A DNA stretch of 64,000 bases, from NCBI RefSeq assembly GCF_963662255.1, contig NC_085052.1, forward strand, positions 14,917,151 through 14,981,150, read 5' to 3'. The translations under genes and the position numbers were made by a program. This stretch comes from Cinclus cinclus. Taxonomy: Eukaryota; Chordata; Aves; Passeriformes; Cinclidae. The notes beneath the pieces are model-generated. The model had not been told where the DNA came from. It was given only the letters and a program-made list of their open reading frames with translations, and did not search any database. How positions within the stretch are numbered: the stretch's first letter is position 1; every line of letters begins with the position of its first letter. Below are positions 23,587-35,944 of this stretch, in pieces.

Positions 23587-26500
23587 ATTATAACCTCCAG
23601 AGCTGATCCACATAAGACTGGAATAAGACTGTGACTATGCAGACATAAAAAATGCATTTTCTGTCAATTCTGGGAAAAAAATTATGAACATATTTGCATT
23701 TTTATCCTTCTCCAAGTGTGCCCTTTTCAGAGAAAAAATGCTATTTGATTTTGATATACCTAGTGTTTAAAATACTTGGCTGTTTTGATATTAATTGGTT
23801 TCATTGAATTAAAAATTCTAAGTATAAAATGCAGAAGTATGGATATAAAATCTGAAGCATTTTGCATAAGAAGAATCCAACATTATAATTTTTTTTAAAG
23901 ATCACTTATGGAACACCTATTTTACTTTCCACAAAATGCTCTAAAGTTTTCTAACATTGTACAGCTAAAAAACTGCAAACCTCGAAGTTCAAGATTCTAA
24001 CTCACAGTGTTTCTGTTTCACACAAGACTATTTGAGAACCATTAGTGCTTCCTGGGATTTTTACCTTCTGTTGTTATTCATTTCTTGTCAGCAAACTGTT
24101 CTCACACTGGCTGCTGCTCAGCAGTATATCTGTATTCTTAGACACGTGACTTCATTTAGTTTCCTTCAGAGTGAAGGATGGAAGCTCGTGTAACTGCTGC
24201 TCCAAAGTTTCCGGAGTCTTTTCCACTTGGGGGAGAAGTATCATTTATCTTTAAATTTATGTGCATAACATACAAATCAGCTTCTGCATGCAATGCATCT
24301 TTCAAAACCTACAGACATTTTGTATTTTGACAGTGCTCATGGATAACTTTAATAAACCTTATCCTAAATGTGGTATCCAGAGATGCCAGATTTCCGCTTC
24401 TAGGAACTGTCAAATAGAAAAGGCACAGGGGAGAAGCAAGTGCCTTTCTGCTTCGAGCTACCTAATGAATTCCTAGCAAACTGTGGGGATACCTGAGGAA
24501 ACTACAGACAATATCTACTTGCAACTCAAGCTTCTGTACTAACTCCAGGCCCGTACCCTTGCTCTTGGTATGCATCACATCTGTCTCTGTGGCATTATAA
24601 AAAGGCAAAATGCTTCCTTTTGAGATTTCTCATCTGAGTTCACATGATTTATAGTATTCTACCATTTGGACATGAAGAATCAGTAGCATAATACAGATTT
24701 TCCTCATTCCTTTTTCTCCTTCTAAAAAACTTTTTTTTTACTAATGCATGTAAAGGCAAAGAAGTAAAAATCATCATTCTTGAGTGAAGAGAATTCTGTA
24801 CTTCCTGTCATAAAAATAAACATAGGTCTTGCCCTTGTATTTATATGAGGCAGAGAGGCCAGAAGGACTAAGATTAACTATTTTAAAAATTCACAAAAAC
24901 CTTAAGCAGAAAGGACTACCTGTGAAAAAAACTGATGTGAAAATAAATTAGAGAGACATTTTTGTCTCCTGTTTACAAAAAACTATCACCAGTGTATTCT
25001 TAAAGATACTGGGAAACCCCACAAAATTACTTTAATATCCTGGGTCCTGATATGTGATCAAAAAAAATGTAGTGAAGGTGCTGGTCATCTGCCTAATGCC
25101 AAAAGCTGACTGAGAGCTTTGGAACATAAAAACAAATGCACAGAAAACCTCTCACATTAGTAAGTAAAGTCTTACCTACAAGATTAATCATATGAGATTT
25201 TATGATTTTACCAGCCTGTACAGAATTCCAGCCCACTTAGCATCTTCCTTGATCTTCTCATCTATTTCTGTCTTTAGCCTTTCTTTTATCCAGCAATATG
25301 GAAAACACTGTGAATAAAAAGCAAAACACTGATTTTTTTAAAAAGATAAAAATCCTGAATATTTCTTATGAATTTTCCGATAAAGGACTATCCGTGGCTG
25401 ACCACGACGATATTGTCAAGCTTGGCTTGCATACCTAAAAGTACTTTCATGGGAAATAATAACTGGTCTGAGAGTCAGCAGAGGGTGGTCCCTATGAGCT
25501 GTACCACACTAACATTTACTAAAGGCCCCTTGTCACCAAAGTGAGCAATGCAGGATGGAAAACCTACTAAAGGGCAACCAACTTGAAATGCAAATAATGA
25601 GAATACAATTTGTATTGTAACACAATCTCCTTTAATTTTCATCCATAAACTTACATTATGCATTGATTTAATACCAGGGCAGCCTAAACTGACCAGGATT
25701 AAGTGACAGGAGACCTTGACTGATTAAATTGCTTTAAGGTGATTCACGTGGTGCTAATAGTGTAGACCTCAACAACAAATGGTGGTGAATAATGAAATAG
25801 AGAGAGACAAGTAACATACAGTTAGCTGAGGTTAATTTTACCAGCAGGTGCTGAATACAGTCCATAGCTATCAAAGTATTGAAAATAAAAAAGCATACAG
25901 TAAATGTCTCTAATGCTGTAAGTTACAGTCTGCATGTTACTTAAATTGTATGCAGTCATCCTGTATTCTGAGGCGTCAGCAACAACCTAATTGCTAGCCA
26001 TTTGTTCTTTTAATGTTACTTTGAGAGGTGTTTCTGGAAAAAAAATAGAAGTAAAAAAAATGTTTTAAAAAAGTTTAAAAAGTAGAAGGAATTATGCTTG
26101 AATGCACAATGGAGAGGTCACAGGTACTTGGGAGTATTTACCATCTGTGGATTTTAGTTTCCATCTGTGTGTCTTACTAGCATTAAAATCCTTGAACTAC
26201 CATAAAAAATTGATGAAATATATACAGCTATAAATCCATTATATCATCTGATGGTAGCTAAATTCTACATATGGGTGAGTGGTATTTTGACTCTGGATGT
26301 GGCAGGACTAGCTCAGCCTCTGAGAATATGTGGTTTGAATCCTCTCAGGCAATGGAGAACCTCAGTTTTAGCTCTTAAATATTTTTGAGTAGGGTTCTCA
26401 CTTCTAGGCATCATATTTACAGAGGAATTTAGGTATATAAATTCTCCTGGGTTCCAGTGGGAGTTAAGATATATAAGCTTGATGAGTTATGATAAAAGAT

Positions 26501-27203
26501 AACTGAAGTACTGAACCAAAGCTTATTACATAAAAGGGACATTGTCACTACCAGATTGATCTCTTTTTTTTTTCTATTCCAGTAGTTAAATTTTAAACAA
26601 AGAGTAAACCTACCTGAAATATTCAAAGAAAGATTAAAATGCTATCTACTGGAGAAGCATACTGGTTGTTCACAGAATCTCAACATTCTGTATGTTTTTT
26701 GATGCCGTTAGTACTTTGTAAGATTTTTTCTTAATAATGCCAGTTCACTATTGATAGTGTCAACAAAATTTATCAATTATGAATTCACAATTTCAGCTGT
26801 CATGTGTAATCCAGTAAAGAAAAAAAGCACTGCTTTTAAGGCATTTTTTAATTCTCATTGCAATTAATTGAAAAGTAGGTCAACAGCCACACCAGACAGA
26901 CAGTGATATCAAATGTGGGGAAATGTTATGCAAAAATAATTAAGCACTCCTTATATTAAATCATGATAACATTCTTTCAACATTAAGCACTGACATATAA
27001 ATTTGAGAGCAGGGTCTTTTGCTTCATGTTATATGCAGTTTCAGGACTGCAACACAATGAAAACCTCACTTTTCTTTTGTGCCTCAGTAATTACTACATG
27101 ATAAACATGCACACATTCCACATGATAATGAGTGGGCTTATATATAGAAACTAGTAATTACATTTTGCTTTTTTTGTATTACCTTAATTGGTAGTTAATT
27201 TAT
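23587..27203. other. AT-rich non-coding sequence
   Basis: No gene, recognised transposon or RNA gene. Open frames at 24261-24476, 25475-25663 and 26429-26626 are short and lack recognisable features. A tRNA-like pair of words near 26309-26342 was considered and rejected. Confidence 0.55.
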
Positions 27204-27223
27204 GCACCTGATTTTTCAGGTGC
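27204..27223. repeat. 7-bp-stem hairpin with T-rich loop
   Basis: GCACCTG and CAGGTGC flank ATTTTT. Each arm contains an E-box core (CACCTG/CAGGTG). At this stem length it is within chance expectation for the window. Confidence 0.6.
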
Positions 27224-27500
27224 TTGTACATAGTCATTAAAAATTGCCTCCAAGAAAAACAGGAATGCTGAAAATGAGGCAGGATGGCAGGCTGCCATAA
27301 ATATAGCCTTTATCTGTGTTGGGAAATGCTCTTGCAAATACAGTAATTATACATGATGAAACTTTCATAAACTTTTCAAATTCAACAGTGCTAAAATGTT
27401 AGTAAGAGACCTCTCACTATTTCTCTTCCAAATCCCTGTTTACCACTTTGTTACAAAATTCACTGCAGGCTGAAATCTGATGTTTACCATATTAATCGGA

Positions 27501-27614
27501 GATATATTGTATAATATAATGTAACACAATATATAATATAATATAATATAATATAATATAATATAATATAATATAATATAATATAATATAATATAATATA
27601 ATATAATATAATAT
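27501..27614. repeat. (AATAT)n pentanucleotide array
   Basis: From 27531 to 27614 the sequence is a perfect ATATA-register pentamer (84 bp, about 17 units). It is preceded by about 30 bp of imperfect copies from 27501. No coding content. The array is a likely length polymorphism and an easily melted DNA element. Confidence 0.96.
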
Positions 27615-29172
27615 CTGCCCTTTTGTTCTCAGAGTATGAGAAAACTGTTTATTATGTGCCAGTATGAAGACTGAAGCAAGAGAATAAAATATAAATTTGT
27701 TTTAGTCAATGCCGAATGAGTAGACTAAAAATTTAGTCTTAACATAAAACTGTGAGGCTGCATAAAAGTAAACACAGGACATGTACATGACATCAACTCT
27801 AATATAAATGTCCTTAAAGCTGGCAAGTTGTGAAACACTGGCTGCCTCCTTCTATTAATAAACGCCTTACAGTGCATAAATGTAGGTATTCATTTTCTTG
27901 AATAAATTTATCAATAATATTTGAGATTCAGTGCACATAGTATCCACAACAGCTTTATAGATGTAGGAATCCAAAGGCTACATGTATTGTCTTTGGGGTC
28001 TAGGTCTGCCTCCCAGTATTTCACAGAAGCATTAATTTTTTCATGTGCATCTGGTGTCAGGGAAAACCACTTTACCCACCAGTACCCCCACTAAAATTAC
28101 AAAAATGAATGAAAAGAATTTTTACCTGCATACTTTGTCCAAGCCAGAATAAATTCAGGATTGTCAAAGTCTTAAATGACCCTCTCCTGTCATTGATCCA
28201 CTGTTGCTTTACCTCTGATACACTCTGGAATACACTTGTCATGTCAAGGATGTCTGTGGAGGTAGGTTCACTGCTCAGTAGAAGACACACCAACAAGCGG
28301 GTTTTGCGTTTTGCTCTCGCCATGCCTGAATTCCTCACTGCTAAAGGGAAGGGCTGAACTCTGCAGTGTTGGGAAGACAATCTTTCAAAGCTATGTAATG
28401 TCCAGTACTCTGCTGTGCAGTGTCAAAGGTCTTTCAAATCACTTTTAAAAACTCATTAATTCCAGCAGGATGATTTCTCAGGTATCCTGAGCTTTAGTAT
28501 GCTGCTATATGAACTGGTACAAGAATGTGAAGATGGTGGACTGATGTGTGTGACAGATGTCAGTCTTTGAATGTTCGAGATAACATACGAGTAACAAGTA
28601 ATAACCAGTCCACTCTGTTGTGTTTCACCTTTCTTTTTCTAAGGTTACCAAAGCTTCATAACTCAAATAGAAATGCTGAACATTTTGACTGGGGGCCACG
28701 TTTTCCTCAGTACTTGTATGGTAGCTAATACAATGGACTATAATCAAGGCTTTATTGAAAACTAAATATCAAATAGCAATAAAAACTGAAATAATACCAA
28801 CATCTCTCTAGAGCACAGAACACTGATTGCCTTATACCTTTCATAGGAGAATTTTAAAAGCAAAATAAAATGTGGATTGATTGTACTTCAAATATGGAAT
28901 GGCATTAGGTATTGTACAAGCGTGGCAGAATTTTCTCAAAAGGAAGACGCACACTAATAACAGAGGCCCACTCTGTTCTGCTTCCTTTTTCATTATAGCT
29001 GATGTTTCATTTTAACATGTACATTTGAAACTCACTTTGTGTTTTAATGGAATGCCCTGGGCCAAATAGATCCCTGGTGTAACATTGCTTGTGCCTGTCA
29101 GACAACTATTACAATTTTTAATGGCATGAGTTTGGGGTGGCTGCATTATTCATGTGGGGTATACTGATAAAA
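27615..29172. other. AT-rich non-coding sequence
   Basis: Opposite-strand frames at 28072-28380 and 28109-28357 overlap almost completely, which is typical of chance. No recognised repeat. Confidence 0.55.
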
Positions 29173-29321
29173 AGGTCATATAGGTCAATGCATGAATTTA
29201 AAATACTTCTACAGGTCAGAAATGTATTCTTTACATACATCTAAAATGTGTGCTGATAGATTTTGCTTTTTTAATTGATGAGTACAGATATTATTTATTT
29301 TACTCTCTGTCTATGAGGTCA
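29173..29321 (+). promoter_or_regulatory. Four AGGTCA half-sites including a perfect DR3
   Basis: AGGTCA at 29173-29178 and 29182-29187 are separated by TAT, giving a perfect direct repeat with 3-bp spacing, the classic vitamin D receptor/RXR arrangement. Two more AGGTCA words on the same strand follow at 29213-29218 and 29316-29321. The words are seen directly, the receptor assignment is from established spacing rules, and in vivo use is inference. Confidence 0.3.
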
Positions 29322-29949
29322 AATTTCATTAGCTACTATTTCTAGGTTCTGAATGAAATGAAGGCTACAATAAGCTTTAAATTAGAAAGTATCAAAACAA
29401 AATTCCGATGCTGCAGCAGATTCTCATTCTTTTAAAAGATTAATGGAGAAGACTTGTAGAACAATTTCTGTATCCTGTGGCTATTCATTTAGCATACTCA
29501 TTATGCTGGACATCGTGTTCTGTTTGAGCATCTGCAAGAACTTGATCTATTTTTTAGCAATAACACTCCTGAATTTTCTTCATTATGAAAATAACGTTAG
29601 GTTCTACAGGGCTGTCTGTAAGAAATACTTGAAAGAGTTCATTATAGTTCTACATCATTATAACAATATCCTGGAGTTACATTTTATGTGTTGTGGTGAC
29701 TCTATGCCCTTTCTTCTTGCAGTTCCTGCAACAGGAGATGCAGCCAAAGAAAAATTACATCCTCTCTATATTGCTTATATATTATTCCTGTTCCCCCTGG
29801 AGCTGTGGTTTCAGATGTGAACTGGAGGAATCCAAATAGGTCTTGTAATTTATATCATGAACTAGACCATCTGCAGGCAGCTCCAGCATTTAGTATGCAG
29901 AAACATGAAGTAGAAAACCATCCCAGAGTTTCACAAATTATCATCTGAC
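29322..29949. other. AT-rich non-coding sequence with a 125-codon open frame
   Basis: The plus frame 29443-29820 is rich in F, L, I and C, as expected from T-rich DNA. It has no signal peptide followed by a sensible domain, and no motif that I recognise. I do not call it a gene. Confidence 0.5.
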
Positions 29950-30430
29950 AGGAATAAATGCTTACTTTGAGTGAAGGGCCAGAGACACTGTCCTTCATTT
30001 CACATGGCTTTGCCTTGTGAATCAAGTCTCTCAAGGACTGAGAGACATTATAACGAGCCATGGCCAAGAGGACACTGCAAACAAGGCCTGAGCATAATGA
30101 GCCACATCTGACACTCAAAGAGGATCTGAGCCTTGGTGTGGACCATGGATCAAAACTGACAGGGAATGCTACCTGAAACTGCTGGGAGGGGGTGCTGTGA
30201 TCTGATCTCATCATTTGGCTATAAACACACTTGGTACTAGAGGCTGGGGTTGGAGAGAATGTTATGTGGACATCCAGGAAGTGTAGAAGCAGTGTGCCTG
30301 GGGTGGAACTGTTTATGAATTGGTGCTGAGCCTCTGCCCAAGGGCTTGACAAAGAGACAGGGCAGAGGAGTGTCACAGTCCCCTGGACTTCACTGTTCTG
30401 ACTCACTGGGCTGGTAATCAGCCCAGTGCA
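29950..30430. other. GC-richer block of unknown origin
   Basis: About 480 bp are visibly richer in G+C than the flanks and almost free of CpG. The minus strand is open for 183 codons (29855-30406), but the predicted protein is rich in S and C, with no domain or transmembrane pattern that I recognise. The block ends at a perfect 10-bp inverted repeat (30404-30428). It could be an old retroelement or LTR fragment, yet I see no terminal TG/CA with target duplication and no CR1 similarity, so it stays unclassified. Confidence 0.45.
30404..30428. repeat. Perfect 10-bp-stem, 5-nt-loop hairpin
   Basis: CACTGGGCTG (30404-30413), loop GTAAT, CAGCCCAGTG (30419-30428). The GC-rich stem would be stable. 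It marks the right edge of the GC-richer block. Confidence 0.93.
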
Positions 30431-31686
30431 TGTGTGTGCGACATTTTCCTGACACAGCTCACTTGTTGCTCTACTTACACCGAACTTAGCAAAGTCATAA
30501 TGTTTAGTGTGACATTATTCCATTCCTTTTTGCAGAGTTTGAGGATAGAACAGACAATTTAGGTTTTGATCACTTTTTAGATGCCATTGACCAACACTTA
30601 CCTTCAATCTCTCCGACTGTATTTATGAAAAACTCCACAGCCTACTGAACTGGAGAAACCTGAGACATTTCCACATATTGGGAGTTTCTTGTGCTCCCAG
30701 TACCAGTCAGAAAATGAAGTTTTTAAAGATCCTAGTGACAGATACAAGGTTAGGGTTTAGAGAACACTGGAGCAACTAGTGGTAAAAGTGGTAAAGTATT
30801 CCCAAAGAGTAAATGTCACCTAGATAGTACTCTGAAAATTCTCCTTGTTTTGAGCATATCCAAAAGTAGCTAACCAAAATTCTTTGTAACCAGAATAAAA
30901 AACCCTGCTGCTCTCGTTTTCAAGAAATTATCCTGTGTTAATTATTGAAAAGATGACTCACTATTTCCACAGTTTCCTGTAAACATACACATATTTCATG
31001 AGATCCTGTGGGAGAGGAATATTTTAGAAGCATAAAGCCATAAACTTATAACTACCTCTGCATTTCAGAAATGTCTGACACATGTGGGCCATTCTTTTTG
31101 TTAACTGAAGATGTACATACTTATTATAAAGATCAACTAATTTTTTATTTCATAGCATTGCGTTTTAACCATAATTTCTTCAGCTATGTTTCATGTCATC
31201 TGATTAGTATATGTTTGCAAGCAGAATAGGGTTTACAGAAAGCAGTTTGCTAATCAAATCTCCTCTCGCTCTTTTATTCTTTCCTCTAGTAACCCCTACA
31301 TGTTCTTGGTATGAATCACAAAAAACTTAGGAGTTGTCCTTGTTAAAAATTCAACTCAAGAATTCAGTATGACCTTTTACATCTAGACCCTGATTTAAGA
31401 GCCAACACAGTTAAAATCATAAGATAGTATGCTACTGCTGCACATTAAAAGGTCAAATTCAAATTGAATCAGGTTGACATACTGTTCTTTGTCTTAGAGA
31501 GGAATCAATTATGAACTTCACTTAAATATATAACTCTCACAACTTTTTCTCAAATGGCATATATTGATAATTTTAGGCCATAATTATGCAAGTAGTAAGA
31601 AATACTTAACATCTAAGTCCTAACCAGCCATATCAGAATCAAGAAGTATTTAGTATTTGCAGAATTAAATATATGCACTGGTGTTT
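30431..31686. other. AT-rich non-coding sequence
   Basis: No open frame of note and no recognised repeat. I see nothing in it. Confidence 0.6.
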
Positions 31687-31715
31687 TAGAAGACATCAGG
31701 CACTGATGTCTTCTA
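31687..31715. repeat. Perfect 13-bp-stem, 3-nt-loop hairpin
   Basis: TAGAAGACATCAG (31687-31699) and CTGATGTCTTCTA (31703-31715) are exact reverse complements around GCA. Flanking bases can extend the stem imperfectly: TATATGCACTGGTG on the left against GACCTGATATGTG on the right, with bulges. The overall shape is that of a roughly 70-75-nt imperfect hairpin. It may be a template-switch palindrome, a decayed transposon terminus or a small-RNA-like hairpin; nothing in the sequence decides. Confidence 0.95.
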
Positions 31716-31825
31716 CAGTAAAGACCTGATATGTGTGCAACAGTGTGTTCCAGACTACCTAGTTCGAAGGGAGATTCCTGTCTTCAGCAGGGAGTAACAT
31801 TTACCTTACACTGACTACTTATGGT

Positions 31826-31879
31826 AGTTTTAGCAGCTAAGACTGAAGGAATTAAACAGTTTTAGCAGCTAAGACTGAA
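31826..31879. repeat. 22-bp perfect direct repeat, period 32
   Basis: A 22-bp word starting AGTTTTAGCAGC and ending AAGACTGAA occurs identically at 31826-31847 and 31858-31879, separated by 10 bp. This is a recent short duplication about 110 bp downstream of the 13-bp-stem hairpin. Confidence 0.93.
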
Positions 31880-34800
31880 TAGGACCAGTAATTACCTTCA
31901 ACCACCTTATCATGGACAAGGGCTGACTCTGAATGTTGAGCTCAAAAACGCTTCCCTTCCTCTCCATTTCTTTGTATGAGATGTCTGAGTCAGCTGTGAG
32001 GGATCTAGAGAGCAGGAGCCTAGTGGAGACTTCTTAATATTTCCCAACCCCAGTTACAAAAGAATACATCTTTTGTGCCAAGGTCTTGCAATGAGATCAT
32101 TTTTGCCCATAGAAGGTCACAGCAAGGTCAGCATGTCCCTTTGAAAATTGCACTTCATGAAGAAATTAGTCCCACATGCTTAAAGCCCCAAATTTAAAAA
32201 TCTATCTCACTTCTCCTCAAACCACTGTGTGTCCACTGCACCTATGTTTGCACGTGTGTGCATATGAATCTATACATACACACTGAGACAAAACGTAAAT
32301 AATATGAGTAGGGGTTCTAACCATTGCTTCAACTTGTTTATTCTGAACAACTACATTATGCTGCAGCAGACTTTTTTTCAGTGTTGGACTCTTGCCACTG
32401 ACTTCAAAGGAATCAGATTCAGGCCACTGAAAAGAAAAGCAAATTTTGAAACCAATAAGATTTAAAAAGCCTGGCTTTGAAAGTCATGATATGAAGCTCA
32501 GAGTTTACTCTCCCCTATGTAGAAATAACCTGTAGGGGGGAGAATAGGACCTTTAGATAATTAACTATACACCAAGTCTTAAGCAGCTCAATAGTGCTTT
32601 TTATCTTCAAAGTGCATTTTAAACATTAACTAAGTAATCCTCTCAATCCTCTGAAGTAAATAATTTGGTATTTATTATCCGGGCAAAGAATTGCTATAAA
32701 TTAAAAGGAAATGCTGAAAATAGTACTTTTTATGTATACTATTTTAAATAAAAAGAAGGAAAAAAGAAAAAAAAAGCAGAATCTCAGGCTCTGCATCTGC
32801 ATTTCTGTGGTACTTAGTCCATTTCAAGAATTACTGCACCAAAGTAAATATAAAATCTGTATGACTGCCCATTGTCAGAGATGGAAAACTTACTGCAGAA
32901 AGTAGCTGCCTCTGAACTCTACTGCACTCCCAGACAATTGTACTCCTAAGAAAACTTTTATAGCACATGCTTCAAATAGCCTTCAATGTCACGAACTGCC
33001 CTGATTTGTGGAAGAATGATTTGACTGCAAATTCTTACACTGGAAGAAATTTTCTGCAGATAAATGTAAAGAAGTGCACCTGGAAAAAAAACAAGAAATA
33101 CCTAGAAGAAAAATTTTACCAAAAAGGAGTAAGAATCCATGATAGTTACACATAATTCTATAAAAGTATCAACTTAATAGTCAATATATAACTAAGAAAG
33201 TAAAGCAAGTACTAAGAATTATTAGTAAATATTCAATGGGTTTGCCTTTAAGCACATATTTCATTGCATAATGTCACCATTTTTGTATATTTACAATTAC
33301 ATGCACAAATGACTGGAGAATAAGCATTTCATATAGGATTTCAGGTTTTGGTGTTATTTCTTAGCAATAGAATTAACACATTTCCCACATTGTTTTCCAA
33401 GCAAATGGTGTTTCTCTAACAACTGGAGTGTCATGCATGCTTGAGCCTCTGAGATTTATAGTTGTATCAAAAAGACTGAGAAAGAAGATAAGACTTAGCT
33501 TGCAGCAACCAACAAGTATGCTTTTACAGGTGAACTTTGAATATTTCCAACTTGTAAAATTTTTTCTATCTCTATGGCCATTATATATGTTAGGGTTTTC
33601 AGGATCTACATCTAAAACTACCCCACCACCACTCTCCCCCTCCCCCCCAATTAATTAAACTGCCCATGTTTCCAGTATTTTCTGTTAGGTATACAATTTT
33701 ACTTAATATTGTAGTTTTTAATTCAACATTTATTTCCACAAAAACATTTCCACCAAGATCTCTTTTCCCCAACATTTTAGTTTATGAACCTACTTTTGTT
33801 AAAATGTCAAAACCCGTAGACATTTTAGTAAAAATGAAGAGCACCCCACTCTCTAAAATCCTGCAAAGTGAACGCAGTTTCAATATTAGAGGCAGGAAAA
33901 TGATGTCTTCCTCCCTACTGAGGTTCAAGTGTTAGTCATTGTAACTGATAACAAGCAACATACTAATGAAGTGTTGGTCATTAAAAGGAAACCACAATGG
34001 CTCCAGCTCACATCTGAAGTTTATCTACAGTTTACTTTCTACTTGACAGTTTACAAGGTAAATTCTTCTTCAAATCCAAATATTCTAAAAGAAGGACAAG
34101 AATGAATTATTTCTTAGAAATGTTATTTCTCTCAGTCTCTTGCTCCAAATTCTACCCCAGAGTCAAGGTACCGTGATGTTAAAAATGTTACTATTTGAAA
34201 GCCTTAACTACTAATTTTTTCATCCCTAATACACATTTAGAAGTGTTTGCCAATTGATGGAAATGTTGGAAGTACACATAACCTAAAACCTCAGAGAACC
34301 AAGGCTTTGAAATTATTCAGCTGTAGAGAAGAGGATAAGTAGAATTAAATCTGCGACTACTTTAAATAATTGAGTTTTTCAGTAACAAAAAGTCAGTAAA
34401 AAACCATCAAAAATTCCTCATGTCATATAGAATAATTAGATACTGGGAGAGAGGTATACCTGCTTAACTGTTGGAGACAAGAAATAATGTTAATGTACTT
34501 GGGTTTGGGATATGCATGTCATTTCATACCTTCTACATAAATTTCAAAAATGAATCCAAGTAATGGAATATCCTTTTCTAAAAGAAATTAGGAAAAATTA
34601 GAGGATGACCCAAAAATCAAAAAAGGCAATATTAATTTATAGGTAGTCAATATTCTTCATGTCAAAAAGTAAGTCATGCTGGTCAATTTTTTTAAAAGTT
34701 GATTTTGAACAACTGTTTCACTATCCAATCAAACTTCTGATACTGCCTGCTATTAAAGTTACATTACTGAATTAACAGGACTCACTAGATCGGTCACTCT

Positions 34801-35944
34801 GGGAAAATTTAACTTCTCCTTACTAGAAGTCCTACTGTACTTCATAAAGTTCAGATCCTGACCAGAACAGTGACATCAAGTCCCCCCTTTTTAGGCAACT
34901 ATTACAAAATGGAAAAGGGTGCATAATTATTTATGCTGTAACATTGAGACTTGAGGCTTAACTCTAATAGAACCTAAAGTAATACTTAAAAAGGACTTCT
35001 TTAACAATGGGACAATTGATTCACCATGTAGCTAATCTATAAAAGACACTTAAGTATTATCTTCCATGAGTAGAGTTATGAAATATTCATGTACCTCCAC
35101 ATCCAGTGTGTAACCAGGATACTGTTTCTGGAGATTCCATTACAGAAGTATCATATTCAAAATGTGAACATCTGGTAATCAAATGCATGGCAGTGTAGTA
35201 CTTACATAAGAAACATGATTTATTCCCAAGAAAGAATATTAATTCTAAACGCAGGGCTTCCAGACTTTCTGGAAGACAAAAACATGAAAGAGACTGGGGG
35301 GAAAGTAGAGCTGTGTGTATCAGGAGAAAAATCAGATCTGAAAAATTGCTATAGTGAGCCTCGGAGAAATATAATGAATCAATCTGGGATTAAGCTACTA
35401 GATAGGAAACAGAATAAGGACAGAAGCACAAGGGATGTTGTAGAGACCTTCAGGGCAGGAAGAGAGGTGAGAATAAAATTCTGCTTAAAGATGAGGCAAG
35501 AAAAAGAAGGTAAAAATAAAAACCCCACAAGACTACGTGAATTCGTAATTCCAACCCTCTAATTACCAAAAACCTCAGAGACACAGGGGAAGAGAAATAT
35601 AGGAATGAAGATGTAGTGAATGACTAGGTCTGAATTAATTAGAGACAAAAAACATGTTGAGAGCAAAGATCTTACTGCAGAGCTTATTTGTTTGGCATTA
35701 GATAGTGATGAAGATGGCATTAATACTTTCAGAAAACTGAAATATTCTTGAAAAATAAATTCAATGAGAGGAGTTGATAGCTATCTGTGTTTCAGTGCAG
35801 TAATATATGGAATAACATCTTCAAAGGAAAACCATTTCTACTATCTACTTACACAGACCAGTGGAAAAAAATATGAAAAAAAAATGTGCTGAGTAATGGA
35901 CACGAAAGGCAGATTCTTCATCTCTGTAAAGTAGTTCGGCTCCA
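31880..35944. other. AT-rich non-coding sequence
   Basis: The 115-codon plus frame at 35215-35562 lies in purine-rich DNA and translates to a K/E/R-rich peptide without recognisable domains. Frames at 33428-33658 and 33666-33935 are similarly unsupported. A C-rich run near 33622-33648 is low complexity. An 8-bp-stem hairpin (CTTCCAGA/TCTGGAAG, 35257-35275) lies inside the 115-codon frame. No transposon recognised. Confidence 0.5.
32114..32130 (+). promoter_or_regulatory. Perfect DR5 (retinoic-acid-type) direct repeat
   Basis: AGGTCA (32114-32119), spacer CAGCA, AGGTCA (32125-32130). This is the consensus RAR/RXR direct repeat with 5-bp spacing. By composition alone an exact match on either strand is expected about 0.01 times in 64 kb. 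Actual binding is inference. Confidence 0.35.

Noticed and set aside
26309..26342. tRNA-like A box (TAGCTCAG) and B box (GGTTTGAATCC)
   Set aside because: The words are separated by only 15 bp, too close for a tRNA; no acceptor stem or cloverleaf can be drawn and no SINE tail follows.
27204..27223. Hairpin plus T-run resembling a bacterial intrinsic terminator
   Set aside because: All other evidence is vertebrate; the T-run is the loop and does not follow the stem.
29443..29820. 125-codon frame resembling a membrane protein
   Set aside because: F/L/I/C richness follows from T-rich codons; no ordered transmembrane pattern or homology recognised.
29855..30406. 183-codon minus-strand frame as a gene
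   Set aside because: No domain, signal peptide or family resemblance; length is explained by locally higher GC; no splice or promoter context.
35215..35562. 115-codon K/E/R-rich frame as a retroviral or nuclear protein piece
   Set aside because: It is the expected translation of purine-rich DNA; no motif found.
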